Source: Alloalcanivorax venustensis ISO4 (GTDB taxonomy: Bacteria > Pseudomonadota > Gammaproteobacteria > Pseudomonadales > Alcanivoracaceae). From it: a stretch of DNA of 56,423 nt. The DNA is taken from the NCBI RefSeq assembly GCF_015356855.1, contig NZ_ARXR01000020.1:1-56423 (forward strand), read 5' to 3'. The translations under genes were made by a program, and so were the position numbers. A model generated the notes under the pieces. The model worked only from the letters and a program-made list of their open reading frames with translations. It searched no databases and was not told where the DNA came from. Shown here in pieces: positions 16,604 through 25,949 of this stretch; within the stretch, counting starts at the first letter, position 1; each line of letters starts with the position of its first letter.

Positions 16604-17985
16604 TGATGACCGATAAGACTCCTCGTGTTCTGGTTGTTGACGACGAAGCGGATCTGCGCGAACTGCTCGTCATCACCCTGGGGCGGATGAAACTGGATGC
16701 CACCGCGGCCGACTCGCTCGGCGCCGCGCGGCGCCTGCTCGACAGCGACCGCTTCGACCTCTGCCTGACCGATATGAACCTGGGCGACGGCACCGGCCTG
16801 GACCTGCTGCGCCACGCCGCCCAGACCGCCCCGGAGATGCCGGTGGCGGTGATCACCGCGTACGGCAATATGGACGTGGCCACCGAAGCGATGAAGCTGG
16901 GCGCCTACGACTTCATCGCCAAACCGGTGGCGCTGGACCGCCTGCGGCAGCTGATCGAGGACGGCCTGGGCATCAGCCGCGCCGAGAAGACCGGCGACGG
17001 CGGCGAGGAAGAAGACACCCTGGTCGGCCAGGGGCCGGCCATGCAGCGCCTCAAGCAGCAGATCCGCAAACTGGCGCGCAGCCAGGCGCCGATCTACATC
17101 AGTGGCGAGTCCGGCAGCGGCAAGGAGCGCGTGGCGCGCTTGATCCACGCGCTGGGTCCGCGTCGTGAAAAGCCCTTCGTCGCGGTCAACTGCGGCGCGA
17201 TCCCCTCGGAACTGATGGAGAGCGAGTTCTTCGGCCATCGCAAGGGCAGCTTCACCGGCGCCGTGGAAGACCGCAAAGGCCTGTTCCGCGAAGCGGACGG
17301 CGGCACCCTGTTCCTCGACGAAGTGGCCGACCTGCCGCTGCACATGCAGGTGAAACTGCTGCGCGCGATTCAGGAAAAGACGGTGCGCCCGGTGGGCGAG
17401 TCCAAGGAGTTCGCGGTTAACCTGCGCATTCTCTGCGCCACCCACCGGGATCTGGGCGAGGAAATGAGCGCCGGCCGCTTCCGCCAGGATCTTTACTACC
17501 GGCTCAACGTGATCGAAGCGCACGTCCCCCCGCTGCGCGAACGGCACGAGGACATCCCGGTGCTGGTGGAACACATCCTGGAGCGTCTCGGCGAAGCCTG
17601 GGAGACCCGGCCGCCGGCGGTCAGCGAGCGGGCTATGTCCGCCCTCGCCGGCTACCGCTTTCCCGGCAACGTGCGCGAACTGGAAAACACCCTGGAGCGT
17701 GCCCTCACCCTCTGCGACGGCGAGATGATCGAACCCGAGCATCTGCACCTGCCCAGCGACGACGGGCCGCAGCCGGCCGCCGGCAACGGCGGCGGCCGCC
17801 ACCCGCAGCTGCCGCTGGAAGACTATCTGCAGGAGATCGAGAAACAGGAAATCCTGCGCGCGCTGGACACCACCCACTGGAACCGCACCGCGGCCGCCAA
17901 GAAGCTGGGCATGACCTTCCGCTCGCTGCGCTACCGGCTAAAGAAGCTGGAACTGGATCAGGACGGCGCCCCGGACAGCGAATAA
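16603..17985 (+). CDS. pilR: NtrC-type response regulator PilR
   Basis: A 460-residue sigma-54 activator. Receiver domain about 7-120 with phosphoacceptor Asp57 (LCLTDMNLGDG) and KPV lysine; AAA+ domain with Walker A GESGSGKE (about 168) and the sigma-54 contact loop KGSFTGAVED (GSFTGA at 215-220, the usual PilR variant of GAFTGA); C-terminal Fis-type helix-turn-helix (NRTAAAKKLGMTFRSLRYRL). The start overlaps the pilS stop. It should activate pilin transcription from a sigma-54 promoter, but pilA is not in this window. Its 3' end overlaps convergent thiO by 28 bp. Confidence 0.95.
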   Translation: MMTDKTPRVLVVDDEADLRELLVITLGRMKLDATAADSLGAARRLLDSDRFDLCLTDMNLGDGTGLDLLRHAAQTAPEMPVAVITAYGNMDVATEAMKLGAYDFIAKPVALDRLRQLIEDGLGISRAEKTGDGGEEEDTLVGQGPAMQRLKQQIRKLARSQAPIYISGESGSGKERVARLIHALGPRREKPFVAVNCGAIPSELMESEFFGHRKGSFTGAVEDRKGLFREADGGTLFLDEVADLPLHMQVKLLRAIQEKTVRPVGESKEFAVNLRILCATHRDLGEEMSAGRFRQDLYYRLNVIEAHVPPLRERHEDIPVLVEHILERLGEAWETRPPAVSERAMSALAGYRFPGNVRELENTLERALTLCDGEMIEPEHLHLPSDDGPQPAAGNGGGRHPQLPLEDYLQEIEKQEILRALDTTHWNRTAAAKKLGMTFRSLRYRLKKLELDQDGAPDSE

Positions 17986-19037
17986 GCCGCCGGATCCAGC
18001 GACGGCGTTTCCCCGCACATCAGGCGCACCAGCAGCTCGGCGCTGGCCGGCGCCGCCACCAACCCATTGCGATGCAGCCCGGCGGCGGCGAACACCCCGC
18101 GGGTGCCGGGCACCGGCCCCAGATAGGGCCAGTCGCGGTCGCTACCTGGCCGCACCCCGGCCCAATGATAGGACGGGGTCACCGACGCCAGCTCCGGTAG
18201 CAGCGACGCCGCCATGGCCTGCAAGGCCCAACGCCCAGTCACCGTGGGATAAGTGGTGGCATCGCCGGCTTTGAGCGTGGAGCCCGCGAGCACCGCGCCA
18301 TCGGCCCGGGGAATCAAATAGCCCTCGTCAGTCAGCACAATGCTGCGCACCCGCCCGGGCGGCAAACGGTACAGCAACATCTCGCCTTTGGCGGGAAACA
18401 GCGGCAGGTCCACGCCCAGCGGTTCCAGCAGCGTCGACGTCCAGGCGCCCGCGCCGATCAGCACGCGAGGGGCGGTCACCCGGCCGCCATGACTCAGGGC
18501 CAGCTCGGCGCCGATGGCGCCGGGCCGCACAGCCTCCACCGACGCGTTGACGAACTCAACCCGCTGCGCCACCAGTGCCGCCCGCAGTGCTTTCAACAGG
18601 CGCGGATTACGCAGATTGCCAATGTCGGGAAACCACAGCCCGTCACGCTCCGGCGCCGCCGACAAATGCTGGCTCAGCGGCGCCGCCTGGCATCGCACCC
18701 CCCAGGACGACGCCCAGCGCAACGCATCCCGGCGCTCATCGCCGTCCACCGCCGCCCACAGGCCGCTCTCGTTCAGGTCCGAAGCACGCAACCCAGCCTT
18801 GCCCCGCAGACGCTCCACCAGACCCCGGTAGCGCGCCGTGGCGTCGTGGCTCAGCCGGTTCATGGGATCGGGGTAACGCCAGGCGAACAGCGGCGACAGA
18901 ATACCGCCACCGGCCCAGGACGCCGGCGGACGCTGCCCGCCGGCGTCGATCACGGTGACACTCAAACCGCGGTCGCTGAGATTGAGCGCACTCAGCAAAC
19001 CGACAATTCCACCACCGACAACGAGTACATCAGCCAT
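17958..19037 (-). CDS. thiO: FAD-dependent glycine oxidase ThiO
   Basis: A 359-residue DAO-family flavoprotein that oxidises glycine to iminoglycine for the thiazole of thiamine. The N-terminal dinucleotide motif VVGGGIVGLLSALNLSDRG and the SWAGGGILSPLFAWRYPD segment are typical of ThiO. The C-terminal FAD motif is WAGVRPGSDRDWPYLGP, followed by AAGLHRNGLVAAP. It lies next to pilR as in Pseudomonas, away from other thi genes. It overlaps the pilR coding end by 28 bp on the opposite strand. Other amino-acid oxidases of this fold cannot be fully excluded. Confidence 0.88.
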   Translation of the reverse strand: MADVLVVGGGIVGLLSALNLSDRGLSVTVIDAGGQRPPASWAGGGILSPLFAWRYPDPMNRLSHDATARYRGLVERLRGKAGLRASDLNESGLWAAVDGDERRDALRWASSWGVRCQAAPLSQHLSAAPERDGLWFPDIGNLRNPRLLKALRAALVAQRVEFVNASVEAVRPGAIGAELALSHGGRVTAPRVLIGAGAWTSTLLEPLGVDLPLFPAKGEMLLYRLPPGRVRSIVLTDEGYLIPRADGAVLAGSTLKAGDATTYPTVTGRWALQAMAASLLPELASVTPSYHWAGVRPGSDRDWPYLGPVPGTRGVFAAAGLHRNGLVAAPASAELLVRLMCGETPSLDPAAYSLSGAPS

Positions 19038-19109
19038 AGCAAATCGTGGGAGTTGGATGACAGGAAGGGGAGCAACAATAACACAGGCTCGTCCTCCTCA
19101 CCGCTCCGC

Positions 19110-19694
19110 CTAGGGGCACGGGAGTAAATCAGAGCCACGGGCACGACGCACCCTGCCGGTAGCCGCCACCACCAGACCAACGGGCTGTACCGCACCGCTC
19201 AGGGCGCACAGCGTGAACCGTCCATTGTGCCCGTAGCTCATCCCGGTAGCGGCGAAACGTACCCGCCGGGAAACGTGGTGGTTACTGCGTATGACGTAGC
19301 CCGGTTTCACAGGAGAGCGGATTTCGAGAACCCGGTTCCGTGTTCCATGGCAAAAACCCGTCTTAGCCGGATTATCACAACGGCCAGTATGGTCCGGGTC
19401 CTCGAACACCATCCATCCCCGCGACCAGTCGCCGGAAGGGAAAGCACATCCACCGTTGCGACCCATAGGACAGACCGAGACAGCCTGCCCGGTCTCAACC
19501 GCCTGGGTCCGCGCCACACTCAGCGAAGCGCGCAAGCTCCCATGCAATGCCACCAGACTATTCCGCTTTATCAGCGCGCTCATGGAAGGGGCCACCATGA
19601 CCAGCAATACAGCGACAACCAAGACCGTGGTAAGCAGTTCGACTAGCGTAAAGCCCTGAAGTCCCCTGTTCGGGGTCCGCTTTACTACACCCAT
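19110..19694 (-). CDS. fimT: FimT/GspH-type minor pseudopilin
   Basis: A 194-residue prepilin-like protein: a short basic leader, cleavage motif QGFTLVELLTTVL (cut after the glycine at about 15), a hydrophobic N-terminal helix and a GspH-type globular domain with several cysteines and the SRGWMVFEDPDHTG segment common in FimT/FimU. The ATG at 19694 follows AAGGATG; a GTG one codon upstream is possible. It lies between thiO and pilE and is separated from pilE by 141 bases with a hairpin, so it is likely a separate unit. In Pseudomonas, FimT is accessory for twitching; in Legionella and Acinetobacter, FimT binds DNA during uptake. Confidence 0.85.
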   Translation of the reverse strand: MGVVKRTPNRGLQGFTLVELLTTVLVVAVLLVMVAPSMSALIKRNSLVALHGSLRASLSVARTQAVETGQAVSVCPMGRNGGCAFPSGDWSRGWMVFEDPDHTGRCDNPAKTGFCHGTRNRVLEIRSPVKPGYVIRSNHHVSRRVRFAATGMSYGHNGRFTLCALSGAVQPVGLVVAATGRVRRARGSDLLPCP

Positions 19695-19761
19695 CACTCA
19701 CATCCTTGTGTATGGAAGGTGCCTTCAGACTAAATGATGGGGAGAGAGTCACAATAAGAGG

Positions 19762-19787
19762 ACGCCGACAGAGTCTGTCGGCGTTTT
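19762..19787 (+). other. Hairpin between fimT and pilE
   Basis: Stem ACGCCGACA (19762-19770) with TGTCGGCGT (19776-19784), loop GAGTC, followed by TTTT on the plus strand. It resembles a terminator on the plus strand, where I see no gene, and lacks a T-run on the minus strand, where pilE is transcribed. It may still stop or stabilise pilE transcripts. Confidence 0.5.
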
Positions 19788-19835
19788 CGGAAATGATCTT
19801 GTGGGGTGGCTTACAGAGAGGACGCAGGCACCATA

Positions 19836-20249
19836 TCAGCGCCAGCATTCGGCCGCGGTTTTGGTGGCGCTTTCCACATCAGTCTTACCTGTCTGGGTAA
19901 GCGTCAGGTTGCCGCACTGATTCGCGCCCGTTGCCTTCTTTCGTGTCGCCACCAGAGTGAAGGTGTTATCCGCCGCTGGGGCTTTCACCGATACTGCATA
20001 CATACCTGTCTCTGAGTCCACGGCCGACGAAATGCAGTTTTTATAGGTGCCCTTGGTGGAATAGCAGCGCTCCATTCGTGTGGCCGCCTGGGTCAGTACG
20101 GCTTTCCCTTCCGCCAATCGGCCACGCTCAACCTGCTCTTGATAGCTGGGGTAAGCGACAGCGGCAAGAATCGCCACAATGACCACCACGATCATAAGTT
20201 CGATCAGCGTGAACCCAACCTGTTTGTGAGATTGCATGGTTTTTTTCAT
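19836..20249 (-). CDS. pilE: Type IV minor pilin PilE
   Basis: A 137-residue prepilin. Leader MKKTMQSHKQVG is cut before FTLIELMIVVVIVAILAAVAYPSYQEQV, the classic type IV pilin helix with Glu5. Four cysteines lie in the globular domain, including a C-terminal pair region ending TAAECWR. Its place at the end of the fimU-pilVWXY1E cluster and its length match Pseudomonas PilE, a minor pilin that helps prime pilus assembly. A major pilin (PilA) would be encoded elsewhere. The start is the ATG at 20249, preceded by GGATGG. Confidence 0.92.
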   Translation of the reverse strand: MKKTMQSHKQVGFTLIELMIVVVIVAILAAVAYPSYQEQVERGRLAEGKAVLTQAATRMERCYSTKGTYKNCISSAVDSETGMYAVSVKAPAADNTFTLVATRKKATGANQCGNLTLTQTGKTDVESATKTAAECWR

Positions 20250-20302
20250 AACCCATCCGGTGTATGAGCCGGCTCCAAGATGCGGAGCCGGCGCTTCACT
20301 GT

Positions 20303-23300
20303 TCAGCGCAGCTGCCGCCAGGATTGTCGGCCCAGCAAGCCACCCAGGCCCTTCAGGCCAACCCTGGCTATATCGCCATCCGAGGTGCTGCCATAACCCT
20401 GATCGACATTCGCCGCACCACTGATGAAATTAACGCGGCTCAAAATGCTGTCAAAGCCGATTGAAGAGGCAGGCACTTTAACGCCGCCGTCGTTGACATA
20501 GTCCTCTTCATCGATCTTCCCATCCTCGTTGACGTCAATGACACCGCCGTCGATCTGACCTCCATTATTCTTACTAATGGCGATCAACCAACTGCTGCCG
20601 CCGCCGTCACAAGGGCTTACGGAAGGAATAAGAGACACGAACACAACGGCTTCACCACGAATGGTGGGGCGAACCACGACACGCTCGCCCTCGCTGCCGG
20701 TGTTCGGCGATATCAGATCGATACGCCAGCCAGCATCACCATCAGATATTTCATTATCGGAGAAGATCCGGTAGGGGCGCGACTCACCACTGATGGTCAG
20801 TTCCCCTTCGGAGTTAATCCGCTGCTCCAGGAGATCACCCCGACTCACGGTGCCTTTTAGGTCGTCATCGAAAATGCCATACAGGCTTTGAACGCTGGTA
20901 TCGCTGACGTCGCCGTTCTCCAGGTACTTCCCGGTGCCGAAGACCACTACATTCTGATCATTTTCGGTGACGGTCACTTCCGGTCGTGACGTGATCGGCT
21001 GACGATTGCTTCCATCGGTGGCGATGAACATGGGATCGGGACTGTTGGCGTTTCCGAAAGCGGATTTCCAGCCGTTGTTACCAGGCTCGAACTTCCACAA
21101 GTTGCCACGCAAATCGCCGGCGTATATGACATTCGCGAAATAGCCGTCACCGCTGTTGATGGCAGTGACACCGGCCATGCCGTTCTCAGTGCTGGTACCG
21201 ACCATAACCGGCGCATCGCCAACCAGTGAGCCGTCCGAAAGATCCAGGGCGAACAGCGCGGCTTTGCCACTGTCACTGTTATAGCCGTTGCCAAAGACAA
21301 CGTGCCACTCGGAGGCACTTTCATTGACCGGAACCACCGAGACTTCTTTCACACCCTCCCCAAGCTCCGGATGGGTGAATTCCCACATCAGTGTGGGATT
21401 GTCCGGATTACTGATATCAAGCGCGAAAAGGCCCTTGCCGCCGGCGTTGAGGCTTCCAATCAGAATGGTCTTCCAGCCGCCGCCGATATACGCATCGGTA
21501 ACGATCGGCGCGCCGTCCACATAAAAGCTGTGGGCATAATTGGGATCGGTAAGCGCTGGCAGCTTGTCGAAAAGCATGCTCGGGATATAGGCAAAGACTT
21601 CATCACCATCGTCAGCGTCAAACGCATGCAGCATGCCATCGTTGGCGCCAACGTAGATCATTTCATTACGGTTTTCCTTATCGTCAAGATAAGTGGTGTA
21701 CTTACGGCCCGCCTCGTTGGGCAGCAGCTGATAGCCGTAGCCCTCCGAACCACTGAACGCCGGATTTGAATTAATAATGTCGCCCAGACGGGAATCTCTA
21801 TTACGGAACGCACCACCGTTACGCATTTCCAGGCGCCGGTCACCGCGCAGATATCTGACACGCTGCTGACCTAGAGTGGCATTGTTGTCGGCGCCATCCA
21901 GCGCATCTTTCTGGTCGGCGGACAAATTATCCCAGAAAAACTCCGTGAGCACGGGATCAAGATTATCGGTGGGGTCATCGAAGTAAGTGTAAATTTCTCT
22001 GGACCCATTAACGTTCATAATGTCGTCATCGCTGGCTTTATCCAGCTGGCTCGCGGCCTTCCAACCAACACCCTCTATCTCACCATCGGTATTCACCTCA
22101 TAGGAAATCAGATCGCCCTCCCAGCTGTCGCTGTCGAACAGGGCCTGGTAGATGGCGCTGTCTGTGTCCAGCCGGGTCGAATTAGCGGCAATGGAAGACG
22201 ATGAGCCGGTCCCTCTATTGACGATGTCGGAAAGCATGGAGGTCATTTCGCGGGTAAACGTCTCCGGATCGTCGGCGCCGAAGAACTCGCCCCGACCATT
22301 CACCGCAGCATGGAGCAAGTCATCGATCTTGGCCGAATTGCCGCTGTTAGGATCGGGCCAGTCAACGGTTTCATCAGGCTCTTTAGCCAGAGTTTCTATA
22401 GAAGGAAGGCTCCCATCGACGCCGAGACCGACACCGTAGGTCACCATGTGCTGCCAGAAGGCCGGATCGCGCTCGTCGGTGCCGACGATGTTGTCCATGT
22501 CGGTGCGCAGATCACGTTTCCAGTAGTCCATGGCCACATCAGCCAGCGTATTGCTGTGCCCATCTCTGTACAGTGGCGTGACGGCCGGGTCGTACTGATA
22601 GCTTTTCCCACCAGGGCCGGTAATCACCTGGCCCGCTTCGTTGTCCGTGTTGCCGACACCAGGGCTATTGCCGCCGTAATAGCCATCGGTCATCAAAACA
22701 GAGAAGCTTCTCCGGCAGGCGTAGTCACTGCCGCCGCCCGAACCCGGCGTGCTGCTCCAGGGGCCCTGGCTGTCGCTCCGCTCGTAATACTCCCCCACGT
22801 CCTTGAGCGCGCCTCTTAACGGTGTACTGCCACCCGGTTCGGAAGCATACAAAAGCCGGAAGAACTCACCGCGGTCATCACCCTGAAAGTTACGGACTCC
22901 GCGACGCAGCGTACCTGTATTCTGCCCGTCAACGTTGTGAAACCCCTGGTTGAGAGTGCCGAAGCCGACACGCAGCGATTCCGGCTGCTCCGAAAACGCG
23001 ATCCCTACGCCCGCCTTGGCTGTCATCATTCGGGTACGATAGTAGCTGAACCAGTTAGCAAAGTTTTGTTTTTCCGCGTCGGGGATGGGGCTAACACTTT
23101 CGTAACAAGCGTCATCATACACCGATCCACATCCGTATTTTCCTGCGTCATACTCATAATAAAACGCAGCACCGGCCTCTCCGTTTGGACTGATCGAAAA
23201 GCCATTCTCTTCGCAATTATAGCCACAATCCCCGTAATAATAGTAGTCATCCATAACGGCTCGATAATTCGTGCTCAGATTCACATATTCAGCTTCGTCA

Positions 23301-23761
23301 GGATTCGTATCGTAGCCATTGATGGGCGCCTTATTGAAATCCACTGATGGATAACGGGATTCATCTGCTTTAGGCGGTGGTGTATAAGTTTTTCCTGGAT
23401 CGAAATATTGGTTATTGAGCTTAGGTGAGGCCAAATATTTTACGTTGTCAATGCCCCGAGCACATAATCTGTCATCACCGAACCAGAACACGCCGCCATC
23501 ACAGTCGCCAATAGAATTTCTGTAGTAATAAACTATCTGTTCACTAACTGAGAACCGGTCAACTAGGTCATCGGGCATAAACCCCCAGGTCATGGACCCA
23601 GAGTCATCCAGAACAAACATGAGGTTCGGGCTTACGCCACCGATGACGAACAGCGGAATCTGCGAGATGGAAACGTCTGCGCGCAGATGCCCTGTAGCCA
23701 GTATCGCCGCCACGAATATACCAACGTGAAGAAAACGACGGTTTAGTTTTACTCCGTTCAT
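20303..23761 (-). CDS. pilY1: Type IV pilus tip adhesin/assembly factor PilY1
   Basis: A 1152-residue exported protein. Signal peptide about 1-29 (cleavage after GHLRA); von Willebrand A-like region with MIDAS motif DDSGSM (Asp52-Ser54-Ser56) and a later MTDGYYGG; variable cysteine- and tyrosine-rich insert near 75-230; C-terminal PilC beta-propeller (IYVGANDGMLHAFDADDGDE, then IVTDAYIGGGWKTILIGSL). A calcium-loop-like DVNEDGKIDEED sits at 1076-1087. PilY1 is at the pilus tip and, in Pseudomonas, signals surface contact and governs extension and retraction through calcium. ATG at 23761 follows GGGGG. There is no pilY2 between it and pilE. Confidence 0.94.
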   Translation of the reverse strand: MNGVKLNRRFLHVGIFVAAILATGHLRADVSISQIPLFVIGGVSPNLMFVLDDSGSMTWGFMPDDLVDRFSVSEQIVYYYRNSIGDCDGGVFWFGDDRLCARGIDNVKYLASPKLNNQYFDPGKTYTPPPKADESRYPSVDFNKAPINGYDTNPDEAEYVNLSTNYRAVMDDYYYYGDCGYNCEENGFSISPNGEAGAAFYYEYDAGKYGCGSVYDDACYESVSPIPDAEKQNFANWFSYYRTRMMTAKAGVGIAFSEQPESLRVGFGTLNQGFHNVDGQNTGTLRRGVRNFQGDDRGEFFRLLYASEPGGSTPLRGALKDVGEYYERSDSQGPWSSTPGSGGGSDYACRRSFSVLMTDGYYGGNSPGVGNTDNEAGQVITGPGGKSYQYDPAVTPLYRDGHSNTLADVAMDYWKRDLRTDMDNIVGTDERDPAFWQHMVTYGVGLGVDGSLPSIETLAKEPDETVDWPDPNSGNSAKIDDLLHAAVNGRGEFFGADDPETFTREMTSMLSDIVNRGTGSSSSIAANSTRLDTDSAIYQALFDSDSWEGDLISYEVNTDGEIEGVGWKAASQLDKASDDDIMNVNGSREIYTYFDDPTDNLDPVLTEFFWDNLSADQKDALDGADNNATLGQQRVRYLRGDRRLEMRNGGAFRNRDSRLGDIINSNPAFSGSEGYGYQLLPNEAGRKYTTYLDDKENRNEMIYVGANDGMLHAFDADDGDEVFAYIPSMLFDKLPALTDPNYAHSFYVDGAPIVTDAYIGGGWKTILIGSLNAGGKGLFALDISNPDNPTLMWEFTHPELGEGVKEVSVVPVNESASEWHVVFGNGYNSDSGKAALFALDLSDGSLVGDAPVMVGTSTENGMAGVTAINSGDGYFANVIYAGDLRGNLWKFEPGNNGWKSAFGNANSPDPMFIATDGSNRQPITSRPEVTVTENDQNVVVFGTGKYLENGDVSDTSVQSLYGIFDDDLKGTVSRGDLLEQRINSEGELTISGESRPYRIFSDNEISDGDAGWRIDLISPNTGSEGERVVVRPTIRGEAVVFVSLIPSVSPCDGGGSSWLIAISKNNGGQIDGGVIDVNEDGKIDEEDYVNDGGVKVPASSIGFDSILSRVNFISGAANVDQGYGSTSDGDIARVGLKGLGGLLGRQSWRQLR

Positions 23762-23792
23762 CACATTACCCCCAAAGGGTTATAGTTCCTGC

Positions 23793-24350
23793 TCAACGGC
23801 GGTATATGCTTTCCACTATCGCCACTGTTGTCTGATTTTTGCCAAACCCGCGCGCCACAACGCGGTAAAGCTCATATTCTTCTTTGACCGTACCGTCACC
23901 GATCGCCTTAGAGGCACCGGATGAGCCTGTAATCACAACGGGCGGCATCCTCTCGATATAAAACTCGGGTGGCTCGCTCCATTCCATATCCTGGCCGGTA
24001 CCACCACCGGAAGAGACGCTGTAGGTCACGACACCGTCGCCGGTATCGCCGGGATCGGAGGCGTTATCCGGCCAATCCGGTCGTGTCTTACCGTCACCCT
24101 GGTCATACCATCCGGTTGCGTTGAAATTGGGAGCCGTAATCGAGCTTAGAACACTCTCGCCTTGACGCAGCGCGGTCTCCGCGGCCTGAAACGCGGTGTT
24201 TTGATCAGACAGTGCGCCGGACATTCGTTCCTGTAATGTCGTTCCTCGCATCGCGGTCACTCCGAGCAAGGTCATCACCAGAAGCAGTATCAGGCCGATT
24301 ACCAGCGCAGCCCCGCTCTGATGTGTATGGAAACGCACCTGCTTCTTCAT
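23793..24350 (-). CDS. pilX: Type IV pilus minor pilin PilX
   Basis: A 185-residue PilX-family protein. The N-terminal segment HQSGAALVIGLILLLVMTLLG is the PilX_N domain, a pseudopilin helix in which the usual GFTLIE motif is replaced by SGAALVIGL; it is followed by the family's TTLQERMSG and NTAFQAAETALRQGE. The C-terminal domain is variable. In Pseudomonas PilX, PilV, PilW, PilE and PilY1 form the tip complex that primes pilus assembly. It lies 31 bases upstream of pilY1 in the same run. Confidence 0.92.
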   Translation of the reverse strand: MKKQVRFHTHQSGAALVIGLILLLVMTLLGVTAMRGTTLQERMSGALSDQNTAFQAAETALRQGESVLSSITAPNFNATGWYDQGDGKTRPDWPDNASDPGDTGDGVVTYSVSSGGGTGQDMEWSEPPEFYIERMPPVVITGSSGASKAIGDGTVKEEYELYRVVARGFGKNQTTVAIVESIYRR

Positions 24351-24386
24351 GGTCTTTCTCTTCGTTATGTCGTTCGGATATTCGGT

Positions 24387-25433
24387 TTAAGGTGCTCGGT
24401 TCCGCACCGTGGCCGTGCTGCTCATCACGTACCGAAGCCTTCCGTCGTCACGGTTTATGACGTCACCATCGAGAACAAACCCTTGCTCACCGTCGACGAT
24501 ATTCTGGCGCTCCCCGCGCAGAAGCATGGATGTCCGAACAGCCATAATCCTGTTGAGTTGCGACGTTGTAGGCGCCTCGGTGTAGCTGTCCAGCTCGCGA
24601 TCTTCATTGCTATCCAGGCCATAACGAAAACTGAGCTGATCCACGCCCGCGACCAGCTCTTCCGCGTTCTCGCCGGCAGTCAGCTTTTTCCGGAATAGAG
24701 ATGGCACGCCTGCTACGTTGTTAGCCACGTAAAAAACGTTACTTTGGATTTTGGAAATGATGGCACCCTGGCCATAGTTATGACCCAGCGATGACGTCGT
24801 GTTCCCCGGGGATGCCGAGTTGCCAGTATTATTGGTGACGGCTGCGGACGTTCCACCACCGCCTTCGCCAGTAATCTGCACCACAGTTGCTTGAGAGCAA
24901 TCGGACACCACCGCGATGTCTCCTTTACTTAGACCATGGCCCTTCTCCAGATGAATACTGGCTTTGCTGGCGTCGCCGGACTGGTAGGGAGGCGTAAGGC
25001 TTACCGAACTGGCGTCCGCGCTGCGGATCAACACGATGTCATTGCCAGGGAGCGGCTCCAAGGCCTGAATGGAGGCCGGCAACGCCGGACTCCATCCTCC
25101 GCTGTCGTTGGCGTTGTAAGCCATCAGCGGGGAACCGGCGAAATCATAGGAAAAATCGTAATCGCTACTGCTGCTGTCCAGATTATTCTGGACCGGAACA
25201 TTGTTACGGCAACCGAAGTAGCCCGCCATTCGCAGATCTTTCATCAAAAAATGGAAGGCAAAACGACCGTTTTCCTGAAGACGCGACATTTCGTCTTGAA
25301 GAACATAAGCCTGCTTGTTGCTGCTGAAGATCTGTATCAACCCGCCGATCAGCAGAGAGCTGACGACCAGTGCGACCATGATCTCCACAAGCCCGATGCC
25401 GGCCTGACGTCTTTGCCTTGATAACAGGGTCAC
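24387..25433 (-). CDS. pilW: Type IV pilus minor pilin PilW
   Basis: A 348-residue PilW-family prepilin-like protein. The cleavage region RRQAGIGLVEIMVALVVSSLL has GLVEIM in place of FTLIE, as usual for PilW, followed by a typical helix (SSNKQAYVLQDEMSRLQENGRFA) and a large globular domain with LRMAGYFGCRN. The start is GTG at 25433, preceded by GGAG nine bases upstream; I see no better ATG. It lies between pilV and pilX with short gaps, and is probably part of the tip-priming complex. Confidence 0.92.
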   Translation of the reverse strand: MTLLSRQRRQAGIGLVEIMVALVVSSLLIGGLIQIFSSNKQAYVLQDEMSRLQENGRFAFHFLMKDLRMAGYFGCRNNVPVQNNLDSSSSDYDFSYDFAGSPLMAYNANDSGGWSPALPASIQALEPLPGNDIVLIRSADASSVSLTPPYQSGDASKASIHLEKGHGLSKGDIAVVSDCSQATVVQITGEGGGGTSAAVTNNTGNSASPGNTTSSLGHNYGQGAIISKIQSNVFYVANNVAGVPSLFRKKLTAGENAEELVAGVDQLSFRYGLDSNEDRELDSYTEAPTTSQLNRIMAVRTSMLLRGERQNIVDGEQGFVLDGDVINRDDGRLRYVMSSTATVRNRAP

Positions 25434-25445
25434 AATGGGGAGCTC

Positions 25446-25949
25446 CTATAGTTCTGCACTGACACGGACGGTTTTGATCGGATCGGCGTCTTCCTCGCCG
25501 TTATCGCCCTGCTCCTGCCAGCGGGCGTCGTACCAGGCGAGAGTCACGACAACCCGCCCTTCGTCATCCACTTCGATCTCCGCACCGGTTTTCCCGTCGT
25601 CACCCTGCGGCAGGACGCCCGGCGCGCTTTGTTCCCCCTCGATACCGCAAAGCGTCTCCAGCCAGTTTTCGAGATCGTCTTGCACGACCCCGGTGGCCGT
25701 AGGCGCGGTGCATCCCAACGTCATCTCATAATCGCCTTTCAGGGCGGCGCTGCGGTTGGCGCGCATTCGGTCAATGATGTCGTAGGCCAGAAAGGTGGCC
25801 TGGGAGGATAAGTGCGCGCTCTGATTCATCTTCAGACTGACCGCTTGCAACCCCGCCATCCCCATCAAACCGATTGACAGAATGAGCATGGTTACGAGCA
25901 CTTCTATCAGGGTAAAACCGCGTCCGTGATATCGCCGCCGACTCAACAT
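25446..25949 (-). CDS. pilV: Type IV pilus minor pilin PilV
   Basis: A 167-residue prepilin. Leader MLSRRRYHGRG is cut before FTLIEVLVTMLILSIGLMGMAGLQ, the PilV signature. The globular domain includes AYDIIDRMRANR, a motif shared by PilV proteins. I chose the ATG at 25949, preceded by GGAG, over an upstream frame to 26018. It overlaps the end of fimU by seven bases, so the two are translationally linked. Two cysteines lie in the C-terminal half. Confidence 0.92.
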   Translation of the reverse strand: MLSRRRYHGRGFTLIEVLVTMLILSIGLMGMAGLQAVSLKMNQSAHLSSQATFLAYDIIDRMRANRSAALKGDYEMTLGCTAPTATGVVQDDLENWLETLCGIEGEQSAPGVLPQGDDGKTGAEIEVDDEGRVVVTLAWYDARWQEQGDNGEEDADPIKTVRVSAEL

